DNA of 54,737 nucleotides from Bacteroidota bacterium (GCA_022562895.1 JADFOK010000017.1:1-54737); one strand, 5' to 3'; shown: positions 8,614-16,957, counted from the first letter of the stretch. Notes: generated from the sequence alone by a model not told the origin. A program made the numbers and translations.

Positions 8614-9684
8614 CTATACATCATAGTCTACTTTTATATTGTCTGAAAGAGGTACGGCCTGACAACTTAAAATAAAGTTTTGAGTTAATTCCTCCTCTTC
8701 CAGTGAATAATTTACTTTCATTTCAACTTCTCCTTCCAACAGTTTACATTTACAAGAACTACAAACCCCACTTTTACAGGCAAAAGGTAAATCGGCGCCG
8801 GCTCCCAGGGCCGCATCGAGAATATTATTATAATCGTTGGTCATTGTAAAATGGAATTCTTTTCCTCCATCAACAATGGTAATTTCCACTCCTTCTATTT
8901 TTTGATGTGAAAGGCGTTCTGTTCTTCTTTTATCTTCTTCGGAAAGTCCTGTAACAAATAATTCGTAATGAATTTTTTCTTTAGACATCCCTGCTTTTAT
9001 CAATTCTTCCTGAATCAAGAAAATCATTTCTTCCGGGCCGCAGATAAAGCATTCATCCATTTCAGAAACAGTTACAAGTTTATCAAAGATCAGGTGTAAC
9101 TTTTGCTTTGTAAATCTTCCATTAAATAATTCTATATCGCGACGTTCTTTGGTTAATAAGTAGAAAATCTCCAGCCTTCCAAAATACTGATTTCTAAGTT
9201 GTTCTATCTCCTCTTTAAAGATAATAGATTTTACTGTGCGATTCAAATAAAAAAGTTTAAATGCAGATTGAGGTTCTAAGGCAAGATGGGTCTTTACCAT
9301 TGAAAAAATTGGTGTGATCCCACTACCAGCTACAAAAACAAGGTAATTTTTAACCTCTTTTGAAACATCAACCCCAAACGTGCCACTTGGAGGCATAACT
9401 TCTAATAAATCCCCTTTCTTCAAGGTATTGTTAACGTATGTAGAAAATATACCTTCGGGGATTTGTTTTACTGCTACTTTCCATTCTTTATCTAAAGGAC
9501 TAGAACACAAGCTGTAAGAACGACGAATATCTTCATCATTAATATCGATTTTTAGGGTAAGATGCTGTCCTTGTCTAAAGCTGAATTCCTCTGAAAGATT
9601 TTTGGGTATATCAAAAGTTATTACAGAACAATTATCGGTTTCCTTATAAATATCTTTTACCTCTATGGTATGAAATTTAGTCAC
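8614..9684 (-). CDS. paaE: Phenylacetyl-CoA epoxidase reductase PaaE
   Basis: A 356-residue electron-transfer protein: FAD domain with RRSYSLCS near residue 55, NAD(P) domain with GSGITPIFSM and CGPEEMI, and C-terminal 2Fe-2S ferredoxin domain with Cys303, Cys308, Cys311 and Cys341. It passes electrons from NADPH to the PaaA di-iron centre. The start appears to be GTG (no in-frame ATG nearby). It is the first structural gene of the operon; the TetR operator and a -7 box lie about 18-50 bases upstream. Confidence 0.93.
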   Translation of the reverse strand: MTKFHTIEVKDIYKETDNCSVITFDIPKNLSEEFSFRQGQHLTLKIDINDEDIRRSYSLCSSPLDKEWKVAVKQIPEGIFSTYVNNTLKKGDLLEVMPPSGTFGVDVSKEVKNYLVFVAGSGITPIFSMVKTHLALEPQSAFKLFYLNRTVKSIIFKEEIEQLRNQYFGRLEIFYLLTKERRDIELFNGRFTKQKLHLIFDKLVTVSEMDECFICGPEEMIFLIQEELIKAGMSKEKIHYELFVTGLSEEDKRRTERLSHQKIEGVEITIVDGGKEFHFTMTNDYNNILDAALGAGADLPFACKSGVCSSCKCKLLEGEVEMKVNYSLEEEELTQNFILSCQAVPLSDNIKVDYDV

Positions 9685-9701
9685 TAATTTTTAATTTAAC
9701 A

Positions 9702-9719
9702 AACTAACACTTGTTAGTT
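9702..9719. promoter_or_regulatory. Perfect 8+2+8 inverted repeat: likely TetR (PaaR-like) operator
   Basis: AACTAACA-CT-TGTTAGTT is a perfect inverted repeat in the 65-base gap between tetR and paaE. It starts 8 bases downstream (on the minus strand) of a -7 box at 9727-9734, so it covers the expected transcription start of the paa operon. Size and symmetry fit a TetR dimer site; binding by the adjacent regulator is inferred. Confidence 0.75.
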
Positions 9720-9726
9720 AACTCTA

Positions 9727-9734
9727 CAAAGATA
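9727..9734 (-). promoter_or_regulatory. Bacteroidota -7 box (TATCTTTG) for the paa operon
   Basis: On the minus strand the octamer TATCTTTG matches TAnnTTTG exactly and lies 43 bases before the paaE start codon, immediately upstream of the inverted repeat at 9702-9719. No strong -33 TTTG was found at the ideal spacing. It implies the structural genes have a promoter separate from that of tetR. Confidence 0.6.
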
Positions 9735-9749
9735 GCAAATATTTAGAAT

Positions 9750-10319
9750 TTAACGGTTTATTCCATTTAGCAAGACATTACTTAAACTTGTAGCCAATTC
9801 ATTTGGATCTAAATCTTCTTTCTTTGGTATCCAAAGATATAAGGAACGCAATGTTGATAATATTGAAAATAACATTATGTCTGGATTTAAATTTATTATT
9901 TCTTTTTTCTTTATTCCTTTATTAATTATATTTCTAAAACTGTTTTCATAATTAACTCTTAAAGTTAAATAATAATCTTTCTGGTCTTTTAAGTGCATCC
10001 AATCGTTGTTTAAAGATGCCATCCCATTTGTGTTATTGATTGTAATGTTTATATGTAGGGAAACAATTTGCTTAAGTTTTTCTATACTATTTTTATTAGA
10101 TAATTTAATTGAGCTCATTCCTTGAGTGAATTCTTCAGCTAAAGAAATTATAATATAAGTAAGGATTTCCTGCTTTGAATTAATATGATTATAAAGGCTT
10201 GCCGCCTTAATGCCCATCGATTTCGCTATATCCCGCATCGTGACAGCACTATAACCTTTTTCTTTAAAAAGCTTAGAAGCCACATTAATAATTTCTTGTT
10301 TACGGGATAATTTTTTCAT
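9750..10319 (-). CDS. TetR/AcrR-family regulator, probable repressor of the paa operon
   Basis: A TetR-type regulator of 189 residues when started at the ATG at 10319 (MKKLSRKQEII); an upstream ATG at 10352 would add 11 residues. The N-terminal helix-turn-helix is clear (VTMRDIAKSMGIKAASLYNHI, about residues 29-49), followed by a helical ligand-binding domain. It is the first gene on the strand, immediately before paaE, with a perfect palindrome in the gap. By analogy with PaaR-type repressors the likely inducer is phenylacetyl-CoA, but that is inference. It could also read through into paaE, giving autoregulation. Confidence 0.85.
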   Translation of the reverse strand: MKKLSRKQEIINVASKLFKEKGYSAVTMRDIAKSMGIKAASLYNHINSKQEILTYIIISLAEEFTQGMSSIKLSNKNSIEKLKQIVSLHINITINNTNGMASLNNDWMHLKDQKDYYLTLRVNYENSFRNIINKGIKKKEIINLNPDIMLFSILSTLRSLYLWIPKKEDLDPNELATSLSNVLLNGINR

Positions 10320-10390
10320 AGAAGCAGCAAGATAGTAATTTACATGCTTCACTTTTTATAAGTATTCCTTAGATATATTAAGAATCTTTT

Positions 10391-10398
10391 TATTTTTG
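10391..10398 (+). promoter_or_regulatory. -7 box (TATTTTTG) in front of the phenylalanine hydroxylase remnant
   Basis: TATTTTTG matches TAnnTTTG and ends 2 bases before the first ATG (10400) and 8 before the second (10406). Transcription would begin almost at the start codon, so the mRNA would be leaderless or nearly so. The promoter appears intact although the gene behind it is not. Confidence 0.45.
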
Positions 10399-10399
10399 A

Positions 10400-10740
10400 A
10401 TGGCCATGGAAAACCTAATTGAAACCAATCAAATTCAAGATCGTCTACCCCCTCATTTGAAGCAATATATTAAACCTCAGATCTATTCTGACTACACACC
10501 AATTAACCAAGCTGTGTGGCGGTATGTTATGAGTAATAATGTAGATTTCCTCGGCAAAGTAGCACATGAAAATTATTTAAGGAGATCGTCTCAACTTTTT
10601 CTGGTGCCGTCCACTACAATTCATCTGAAATTATAAATCATGTTAGCAAAACTAAAAAGATACACCTTGAGTTTTCAGAAAAGGATAAGAAACTAATTGA
10701 ATTGTATGATCTAGTCAGAAAAATTAGGAAAGAAAACTTT
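10400..10740 (+). pseudogene. Phenylalanine 4-monooxygenase remnant (N- and C-terminal ends fused by internal deletion)
   Basis: The first ~60 residues (RLPPHLKQYIKPQ, INQAVWRYVM, KVAHENYL) are the conserved beginning of the flavobacterial biopterin-dependent phenylalanine 4-monooxygenase, normally ~580 residues. At about 10577-10593 the sequence jumps, with a frame change, to what reads as the family's C-terminal end: TFSGAVHYNSSE, then EFSEKDKKLIELYDLVRKIR up to about 10740. The whole catalytic core with its iron ligands is gone, so no enzyme can be made. The 3' end runs into the end of the receptor gene on the other strand. Assignment of the C-terminal part is from family memory and less certain than the N-terminal part. 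Confidence 0.75.
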
Positions 10741-10742
10741 TT

Positions 10743-13466
10743 CTACAAATCATATTTCACAATAAACATTACAATTCGGGGAAGAACAAAATATTGTGTA
10801 GTGGTGTTAAATTCATCGTTAAAGCTATCACTATTTGTAAACTCTGTATCTAATATATTGGTTGCTTGTACTATAAATTCCCAGGAGCTTTCTTTTTCTT
10901 TGTAATAAAGGTTAGCATTGATAAAAGAATATTGATTTTCGATTGTATTAGCATCATCTTTATAGTTATAGTAGTCCCACTCAGCATGTAATGTAAAATG
11001 CTTTAAGAAGTTAATATCCACATTTGCAAAAGGACGATCTGTGTAGAAAATCTGATTGAGGCCCCCGTTATCGTAATCGTTGATTATTCGGTTATAACCC
11101 ACCTCAAAATTGGGCCAATCCTTAAAATTAGAACGTAAACTAGCTCTGTAATTTTGAGTGAAACTTGTACTTTCAGTAATATTGGTATTAATGATATTAT
11201 TGGACTTACTATAGCTTACATTAACATTAAGTCTAAATTGAATTTTCTTTACAGTCTTACTAAATCGTCCAAAAGCCGAAAAGGTCTCATCGGGAAAATT
11301 ACTATCAATATTTGTTGGTGTACTTACTTGATTTATCGCTACAATAACAGAATTGGTTTTCACAGCTTCTATTCTTTTTGAATAATTTAATGACCCACTA
11401 ATATTTGTATAATTAAACATATTAAAGCTGAAATAATTTAAATTATAGGAATGAGACAATGAATTTTCCAGGTTTCGATTACCACGAAACATTCTGTTAT
11501 AATTATTAAAAACAAAAGCTTCGGCATAATTATTAATATCTGTGTATTCTGAAGATATAGAATAGTTAAATCGAAGATTTTCACTTTTCTTTAGTTGTAG
11601 AATTATATTAAGATCTGGTAGTACTTTCCAATCGTTTTGCGTAATTGTACTTCCTAGTTGTTCATTTTTTACATTGTAATTGTGTAAGGTAGTACCCGGT
11701 GTAATCGTAAATTTTCCCGTTTTAAATTTATAGTGAAACCCAATAAATGCATCTGTAAAATTAAAGTTTACATCATTCACTAACGGAAGGTTTTCATCGT
11801 TAATTTCAGGAGTTTCTGTAAAATCCACCCGAGTCGAATTATCTAATAATTGAAAAATATTAGAATTAAATTGTTGGCTACTTAAAGTACTTCCTATGGT
11901 AAAATTGATATTACTTTTGTTATTGATAACATAGTAGTAATCTATTTTTGCATCAAGTTTATTCGTTTTAATATTCTTTACCTGGTTGATGTTAAAACGG
12001 TTTTGAAGGGTATCTACAGGTAAAATTCCACCAAAAGGTAAAAGATCAACAATCGCATTATAAAAAGGATCTTCATCTTGCCATAAGTGCTGAATTTGTC
12101 CCGCAAATATATTTTTATCATTCGCCGTATAATACACGTTTAAGTTTTGATTTACTGAAATGGGGTTATTTTCTTTTTCTTCTAAAATGTTATTTGTTTC
12201 CTCATCAAACAAAGAAAGCGTTTGGTCATTTTCGGTTTGTTTTGAAGTTTTAAAAAGCACATCGTAATCTAATTGAAAGTTACTATTGGGTTTAAATACA
12301 CTGCTTAATTTAAGCATGCCTAATTGGGTGCGTAGATCGTTAATACTGCTCGTTGTTTCTGTAGTATTGGAAACAATATAATTACGTATAGAATTAGTAA
12401 CCATATTAGTTTTATTGTCTGAAAGGATTGCAAAGCCACTTAAATCCCATTTATCTGACACATCCAGGCTAAAATTCCCTGCTAAAAATTTGGTTTCAAT
12501 CTCATTAGCACGATTATTTTGTGTTAAAGCAAATCCTAAATCACTCTGACTTATAGAAAAGTTAGTACCCCCTCCTCTATTGAAGTTTCTAAAACCACCG
12601 GTAAATTTAAAATAGTCCCGCCAAGTAAAAGGAACTTCTCCTATATCGTTAAAATCCGTAATAAAATTAATACTGTATTTTGGGCTGTAATAAAACAATT
12701 TAGGATGTACCAGATACTTTCCTTCTTCCTCTGCTATACCTCCTCCTGCAGTAATTTCCCCAAACCAGAAGTTCTTTTTTCCTTCCTTTAGTTTTATATT
12801 AATAGCAATATTATCCTGATCATTTCCAAGACCCCGCATTTGGTCAACTTCATTGTAGTTTCTCAATACTTCTATTTTATCTACAGCGTCTGCAGGAATG
12901 TTTTTTGTTGCCAATTTAGAATCCCCGTCAAAGAAATCCTTGCCTTCTACCATTACTTTACTAACTATTTTTCCTTCAACTTCTATTTCGCCGTCATCAT
13001 TTACTTCAATTCCTGGCAACTTATTCAAAATATCCCCCAATTTGCGTTCATCACCAGTAGTAAAAGAATCAGCGTTATATACTATGGTATCACCTCTGAC
13101 GGTAACCGGCATCTCATAAATAATTTCAACACCTTCAAGTTCAGAGGCTTTGGAATTCAATGTAAAATCTTGTTGGAGATCCACACCATCCTGAGGAATA
13201 GAAACCGTTTTTTCTAATGTTTCATAACCTAAAAAACTGGCCCTTAAAATATAGGTATTATTTACCGGAAGATCTAACTTATATCGTCCCTGGTAATTTG
13301 TAATTCCATAGGATTCAACAGCACCTGTTTCTTTTTCTATTGCAATTACATTGGCTAATTCCAATGGATTACCAATGCTATCTTTAATCACTCCTCTAAC
13401 TTTAATATTTTGTGCTGTAAGCGATATTGAAAAAAGTAGCACGGCTACCAAAATAAGTTTATTCAT
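10743..13466 (-). CDS. TonB-dependent-receptor-like outer-membrane beta-barrel protein with carboxypeptidase-like regulatory domain
   Basis: A 907-residue outer-membrane protein. A signal peptide (about 1-18, ending TAQ) precedes a carboxypeptidase-regulatory-like beta-sandwich (GVIKDSIGNPLELANV to ~105), then a plug-like domain (LGDILNKLPGIEV, KVMVEGKDFFDGD, VDKIEVLRNYNEV) and a long barrel rich in aromatic/Asn strands ending in KYDL. This is the OMP_b-brl_3/TonB-receptor type found next to GLPGLI genes in Flavobacteriia. No SusD partner is present, so a polysaccharide utilisation locus is unlikely; the substrate may be a metal, peptide or other small molecule. Its start is 24 bases after the first GLPGLI gene. 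Confidence 0.85.
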   Translation of the reverse strand: MNKLILVAVLLFSISLTAQNIKVRGVIKDSIGNPLELANVIAIEKETGAVESYGITNYQGRYKLDLPVNNTYILRASFLGYETLEKTVSIPQDGVDLQQDFTLNSKASELEGVEIIYEMPVTVRGDTIVYNADSFTTGDERKLGDILNKLPGIEVNDDGEIEVEGKIVSKVMVEGKDFFDGDSKLATKNIPADAVDKIEVLRNYNEVDQMRGLGNDQDNIAINIKLKEGKKNFWFGEITAGGGIAEEEGKYLVHPKLFYYSPKYSINFITDFNDIGEVPFTWRDYFKFTGGFRNFNRGGGTNFSISQSDLGFALTQNNRANEIETKFLAGNFSLDVSDKWDLSGFAILSDNKTNMVTNSIRNYIVSNTTETTSSINDLRTQLGMLKLSSVFKPNSNFQLDYDVLFKTSKQTENDQTLSLFDEETNNILEEKENNPISVNQNLNVYYTANDKNIFAGQIQHLWQDEDPFYNAIVDLLPFGGILPVDTLQNRFNINQVKNIKTNKLDAKIDYYYVINNKSNINFTIGSTLSSQQFNSNIFQLLDNSTRVDFTETPEINDENLPLVNDVNFNFTDAFIGFHYKFKTGKFTITPGTTLHNYNVKNEQLGSTITQNDWKVLPDLNIILQLKKSENLRFNYSISSEYTDINNYAEAFVFNNYNRMFRGNRNLENSLSHSYNLNYFSFNMFNYTNISGSLNYSKRIEAVKTNSVIVAINQVSTPTNIDSNFPDETFSAFGRFSKTVKKIQFRLNVNVSYSKSNNIINTNITESTSFTQNYRASLRSNFKDWPNFEVGYNRIINDYDNGGLNQIFYTDRPFANVDINFLKHFTLHAEWDYYNYKDDANTIENQYSFINANLYYKEKESSWEFIVQATNILDTEFTNSDSFNDEFNTTTQYFVLPRIVMFIVKYDL

Positions 13467-13490
13467 TTTTTTGATTGATTTTTTATGGAG

Positions 13491-14390
13491 CTATCCTCTA
13501 AAATTTCCACGACCTCTTCTGTTCCCTCCTCTGAAATTATCACGCATCTCGTCCATTTTTTCTTTTACAATTTTATTGTATTCAACCCTGGAAACTACTT
13601 TTCCTTTTTTAGGAGCTTTTATAGCTGTGGATTCTTTTGGATTCATCACAATTTTTGAACAAAGAATGGTAGTCCTGTAATAACTTAATTCCAGTATCAA
13701 ACCCGGTAAGCCGGCATACTCTCCCGGACCATTGCTAACCGGGATTTGGGGTGTGTACCAAGCTGTTACTAAAACTTCTTCAGGTACTTCAAAGTCATCG
13801 AAGGGATCATTATTATCTGAACTTATACTATCTTTTTTGACTTCAGTTTCCTTTTTTTCATTCTCATTTTCATCTTCATTATTATCGTTACGTCTTCGTG
13901 CCATACCAAGATCGTTTTCATCGATCTTTTTTAAAGCTGTTGCCTTAAAAGCCACATATTGTCCAATTTGTTTCGATTCCTTTTCAAGTTTCCAATCTAA
14001 ATTGGTAATCGTGTCATTAATCAAAAATTGTTTTCCAAAGAATTCTCGCTCTTCAAGAATTTGATTCGTATCTAAATTTTTATATTGAATCCCTGCAACA
14101 AAACTGCTCATCATCATACTAAATCTACCACTCCCACTGGATCCTGTTTCCAGCTTTTCTTCTTCTATATAAATTGATTCGTTTTTATTGAAAGTTAAAA
14201 TGAAGGTTTTTTCCAACATATCTTTCATACGATCTGCAATTATCGTTCTCATCCCCTCATCCATATTCCTTCCACCAATATTATTCATATCAATGGTTGT
14301 CTTGGATTGGTAAAAGGCTTGTCCGCTAATATTCTGACCCATAGCGCCATAAGACAATAGTGCAAGGAGAACAGTACTTATAATTTTCAT
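13491..14390 (-). CDS. GLPGLI family secreted protein (first copy beside the receptor)
   Basis: A 299-residue exported protein when started at the ATG at 14390 (MKIISTVLLALLS signal peptide ending near GAMGQ); an upstream start at 14423 would bury the signal peptide. The family name motif GLPGLILEL is present near residue 215, preceded by a VTAWYTPQIPVSNGP segment. An acidic low-complexity linker (NDNNEDENENEKKE) lies mid-protein and the C-terminus is Arg/Gly-rich. GLPGLI proteins have no proven biochemical role but regularly pair with TonB-type receptors in Bacteroidota. Paralogue of the next gene. Confidence 0.88.
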   Translation of the reverse strand: MKIISTVLLALLSYGAMGQNISGQAFYQSKTTIDMNNIGGRNMDEGMRTIIADRMKDMLEKTFILTFNKNESIYIEEEKLETGSSGSGRFSMMMSSFVAGIQYKNLDTNQILEEREFFGKQFLINDTITNLDWKLEKESKQIGQYVAFKATALKKIDENDLGMARRRNDNNEDENENEKKETEVKKDSISSDNNDPFDDFEVPEEVLVTAWYTPQIPVSNGPGEYAGLPGLILELSYYRTTILCSKIVMNPKESTAIKAPKKGKVVSRVEYNKIVKEKMDEMRDNFRGGNRRGRGNFRG

Positions 14391-14490
14391 AGTAAATAGT
14401 TTTAAGATATTAGATTGTACCAAATTACAGGTTTTTCACAATATCTTTTGACTATCATTCTTAAAAAAGGTTTAATTCTTTAAGAAAAAA

Positions 14491-15339
14491 TTATCCTCCA
14501 ATTCTTATTTCAAAATTCATCCCATCACCACGTCTCCCAGAATTAAATTGCTCACGGTTTTCTCTCATCTTTTTTTCCATAATAACATCAAACTCCTCTT
14601 GTGTCACTTTTTTTCCTTTGGTAGGTTCGTTTATATTTAAACCATTATTTGGGTTTAAAACAATTTTACTACATAATATGGTCTGGCTACCATCACTTAT
14701 TTCTAAAATGAGTCCGGGTAAACCACCATATTCACTTGGTCCGTGTTTCACAGGAATTTGTAGGGTATACCAAGCTGTTACGGTTTGTTCTATTTCTTCT
14801 TCTACAAGTTCTTCAGAATCTTCCTCAGGATCAGTACTTATTGACATAGTTGGCCTCGGCACCATACGCTTAAAAGTTGCTTTAAAACAAGTATATTCCC
14901 CAATGTTCTTGGTTTCTTTTTCAAGATCCCAATTAATTTCTTCCAGGGTATCTTTTATAAGAAATACCTTTCCAAAAAGCTCATTCTGATTTACAAAGCG
15001 GTTCTCATTTATGTTCTTATAGAGCACATCTGAACCTCCTGCAGTCATCAAAACCAATTCCATCCCACCATTACTCATACCACTTGGTTTGTTTAAACTC
15101 TCTGCTTCTTTGTAAATAGATTCATGGTTGTTAAATTTTAAAGTGTATTCTTTTTCAAATTGCTTTCTTAACATGGCCATCATTTGCTTTTGCATTTCAT
15201 CACTCATTTGAGTGCTGTCCAGTTTTATTTCCATCTTTCTTTGAGTTTTATAGGTTGCAATACCTTTAATTTCTTGTGCTGAAAGTAATCCAGTAAAAAA
15301 TAAGGAAAGTACTAGGGATACATAGAGTAGTATTTTCAT
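14491..15339 (-). CDS. GLPGLI family secreted protein (second copy)
   Basis: A 282-residue exported protein with a signal peptide (MKILLYVSLVLSLFFTGLLSA) and the GLPGLILEIS motif near residue 210 in the same context as its neighbour (AWYTLQIPVKHGPSEYGG). It ends in a Gly/Arg-rich tail. It is the first gene of the three-gene minus-strand operon GLPGLI-GLPGLI-receptor and is divergent from the histidine kinase across a 136-base gap with regulatory repeats. The two GLPGLI copies have diverged clearly, so the duplication is old. Confidence 0.88.
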   Translation of the reverse strand: MKILLYVSLVLSLFFTGLLSAQEIKGIATYKTQRKMEIKLDSTQMSDEMQKQMMAMLRKQFEKEYTLKFNNHESIYKEAESLNKPSGMSNGGMELVLMTAGGSDVLYKNINENRFVNQNELFGKVFLIKDTLEEINWDLEKETKNIGEYTCFKATFKRMVPRPTMSISTDPEEDSEELVEEEIEQTVTAWYTLQIPVKHGPSEYGGLPGLILEISDGSQTILCSKIVLNPNNGLNINEPTKGKKVTQEEFDVIMEKKMRENREQFNSGRRGDGMNFEIRIGG

Positions 15340-15378
15340 GAGTAAAAAATTTTTATGATTTTTAAATTATTTGTTGCA

Positions 15379-15386
15379 ACAAAGAT
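15379..15386 (-). promoter_or_regulatory. Weak -7 box (CATCTTTG) of the GLPGLI/receptor operon
   Basis: On the minus strand CATCTTTG differs from TAnnTTTG only at the first base and lies about 40 bases before the GLPGLI start. The three 10-bp direct repeats at 15410-15439 begin 23 bases upstream of it, the expected place for an activator. It overlaps the short perfect palindrome TTGTTGCAACAA (15371-15382). Confidence 0.45.
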
Positions 15387-15409
15387 GCGGAAGTAATACC
15401 ACTATTTAT

Positions 15410-15439
15410 GTTAACGAGTGTTAACGAGTGTTAAGCGGT
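15410..15439. promoter_or_regulatory. Three 10-bp direct repeats: likely response-regulator binding site
   Basis: GTTAACGAGT GTTAACGAGT GTTAAGCGGT: two perfect copies and one degenerate copy, exactly one helical turn apart. OmpR/PhoB-type regulators bind such head-to-tail repeats. The block is 23 bases from the -7 box of the GLPGLI operon and 24 bases from the -7 box of the histidine kinase gene, so it is centred between the two divergent promoters. Confidence 0.7.
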
Positions 15440-15463
15440 TTGGTATTAATGTTATTTAGTCCC

Positions 15464-15471
15464 TACATTTG
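15464..15471 (+). promoter_or_regulatory. -7 box (TACATTTG) of the two-component system
   Basis: TACATTTG matches TAnnTTTG exactly. The kinase ATG begins 4 bases later (15476), so the transcript would start at or next to the start codon, implying a leaderless or near-leaderless mRNA. Confidence 0.6.
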
Positions 15472-15475
15472 ACCA

Positions 15476-16957
15476 ATGAACGGAATTAGATACAGACGGA
15501 TTCTTTACTTTATAAGTTTAGTGATACTCCTTACTTTATGTGTTCAGGGGTATTGGAGCTACAAGAATTATCTTTCTGAAAAACAACAACTCATCACCGA
15601 TGTACAAGTAAGCCTTGATAATGCATTGGATTCTTATTATACACGATTAGCAAAACAAAACACTCTTGCTTTCATTTTAGATTCTATTCCCGGAGACAGT
15701 ATTTTTATGGGGATTCGTTGGGGCAATATCTTTACAAATATTGATTCTCTTAATGTAGATTATAGAGAGATATTGTTTGATGACAGTTCTAATGTTAAAA
15801 AAATTGCGATTTTTAAAACCCGTTCTTCAGATAGTTTTAATATTAAAATAAATGAAAGGACGGCACATGTTACAAATAAAAGATTTGACATTATTAAAAA
15901 TAGATTTTCAAACCCTTTTGAAATGTTGACCTCTAAAATTGTAGTTTCCTTTTCTGAAGACTCCTTATCGTTAACAGTAATAGATAGTTTGATTCAACAA
16001 GAACTAGATCGGAAAAGCATCAATGTAACTTACGGACTGCGTTATACCAACCATTGGGGAAAGGATCAACAACTTCGAGAGAGTAGCATGGAATCTTCAG
16101 TACTTACTGCAAATGCCGGGTCTTCTTTTCTAATAGATGGAAGTAATTTAGTAATGCATTACGATAATATTACCCGTACTGTTTTAAGAAGAAATGCAAC
16201 CAGTCTTTTTCTTTCTTTTTTATTGGTAACCAGTATCATATCTAGTTTGTTATATCTTCTGAAAATCATTCAGAAACAAAAACAATTGTCAGAAATTAAA
16301 AACGACTTAATTAGCAACATTACCCATGAATTTAAAACCCCTCTGGCTACCATAAGTGTAGCTTTAGAAGGAATTCAGCGTTTTAACAGAGAGAATGATA
16401 CTGAAAAAAGTAAAAAATATGTTCAAATGTCAAGACAAGAAGTTGAAAAGTTATCAATAATGGTAGAAAAGCTATTGGAAACAGCTACATTAGACAGTAA
16501 CAATTTGCAGCTTAATCTTGAAGAAACCAATCTCGTTACTATTTTAGAAAAAGCATCAATCATTCCGGAGGATTTATTAAACGGGAAAGAAATTTCTTTT
16601 ACTTCAAATGTTTCAGAATGTATAAAAAAAGTAGATCGCTTTCATTTTGAAAATGCCATTAATAACATAGTGGATAATGCTTTAAAATATGGTGGAGATA
16701 TGATAGAGATATCTCTTCAGCAATCTAATTCTGAAATTCAAATCACTATAAAAGACAATGGAACATCGCTTACCAAAACACACGCCATCAAGATATTTGA
16801 AAAATTTTATCGTGTGCCAAAAGGAAATACTCACGATGTCAAAGGTTTTGGAATAGGTCTATATTACACCAAAAATATAATTGAAAAACATAAAGGAACT
16901 ATTAAAGTTTTGATAAAAGACAATACATTTTTTATTATAACATTACCAAATGGATAA
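15476..16957 (+). CDS. Sensor histidine kinase
   Basis: A 493-residue membrane kinase. It has TM1 about residues 9-28, a ~210-residue periplasmic sensor without a recognised domain, TM2 about 240-262, then a HisKA dimerisation domain with phospho-acceptor His284 (NITHEFKTP), and an HATPase domain with N-box (NNIVDNALKYGG), DNG box and KGFGIGLYY box. Stop overlaps the start of the response regulator gene by 8 bases, so the pair is translationally coupled. Divergent from the GLPGLI/receptor operon, which is its probable target. Confidence 0.93.
   Translation: MNGIRYRRILYFISLVILLTLCVQGYWSYKNYLSEKQQLITDVQVSLDNALDSYYTRLAKQNTLAFILDSIPGDSIFMGIRWGNIFTNIDSLNVDYREILFDDSSNVKKIAIFKTRSSDSFNIKINERTAHVTNKRFDIIKNRFSNPFEMLTSKIVVSFSEDSLSLTVIDSLIQQELDRKSINVTYGLRYTNHWGKDQQLRESSMESSVLTANAGSSFLIDGSNLVMHYDNITRTVLRRNATSLFLSFLLVTSIISSLLYLLKIIQKQKQLSEIKNDLISNITHEFKTPLATISVALEGIQRFNRENDTEKSKKYVQMSRQEVEKLSIMVEKLLETATLDSNNLQLNLEETNLVTILEKASIIPEDLLNGKEISFTSNVSECIKKVDRFHFENAINNIVDNALKYGGDMIEISLQQSNSEIQITIKDNGTSLTKTHAIKIFEKFYRVPKGNTHDVKGFGIGLYYTKNIIEKHKGTIKVLIKDNTFFIITLPNG

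Noticed and set aside
9750..10352. Upstream ATG at 10352 for the TetR gene
   Set aside because: The added residues are unlike TetR starts; MKKLSRKQEI at 10319 fits the family and keeps a -7-like box (TATCTTG) upstream.
10702..10905. Small plus-strand frame overlapping the receptor 3' end
   Set aside because: Its first residues are the tail of the phenylalanine hydroxylase remnant and the rest is antisense to the receptor gene.
10743..13466. SusCD polysaccharide utilisation locus
   Set aside because: No SusD-like gene or glycoside hydrolase is present; partners are GLPGLI proteins and a two-component system.
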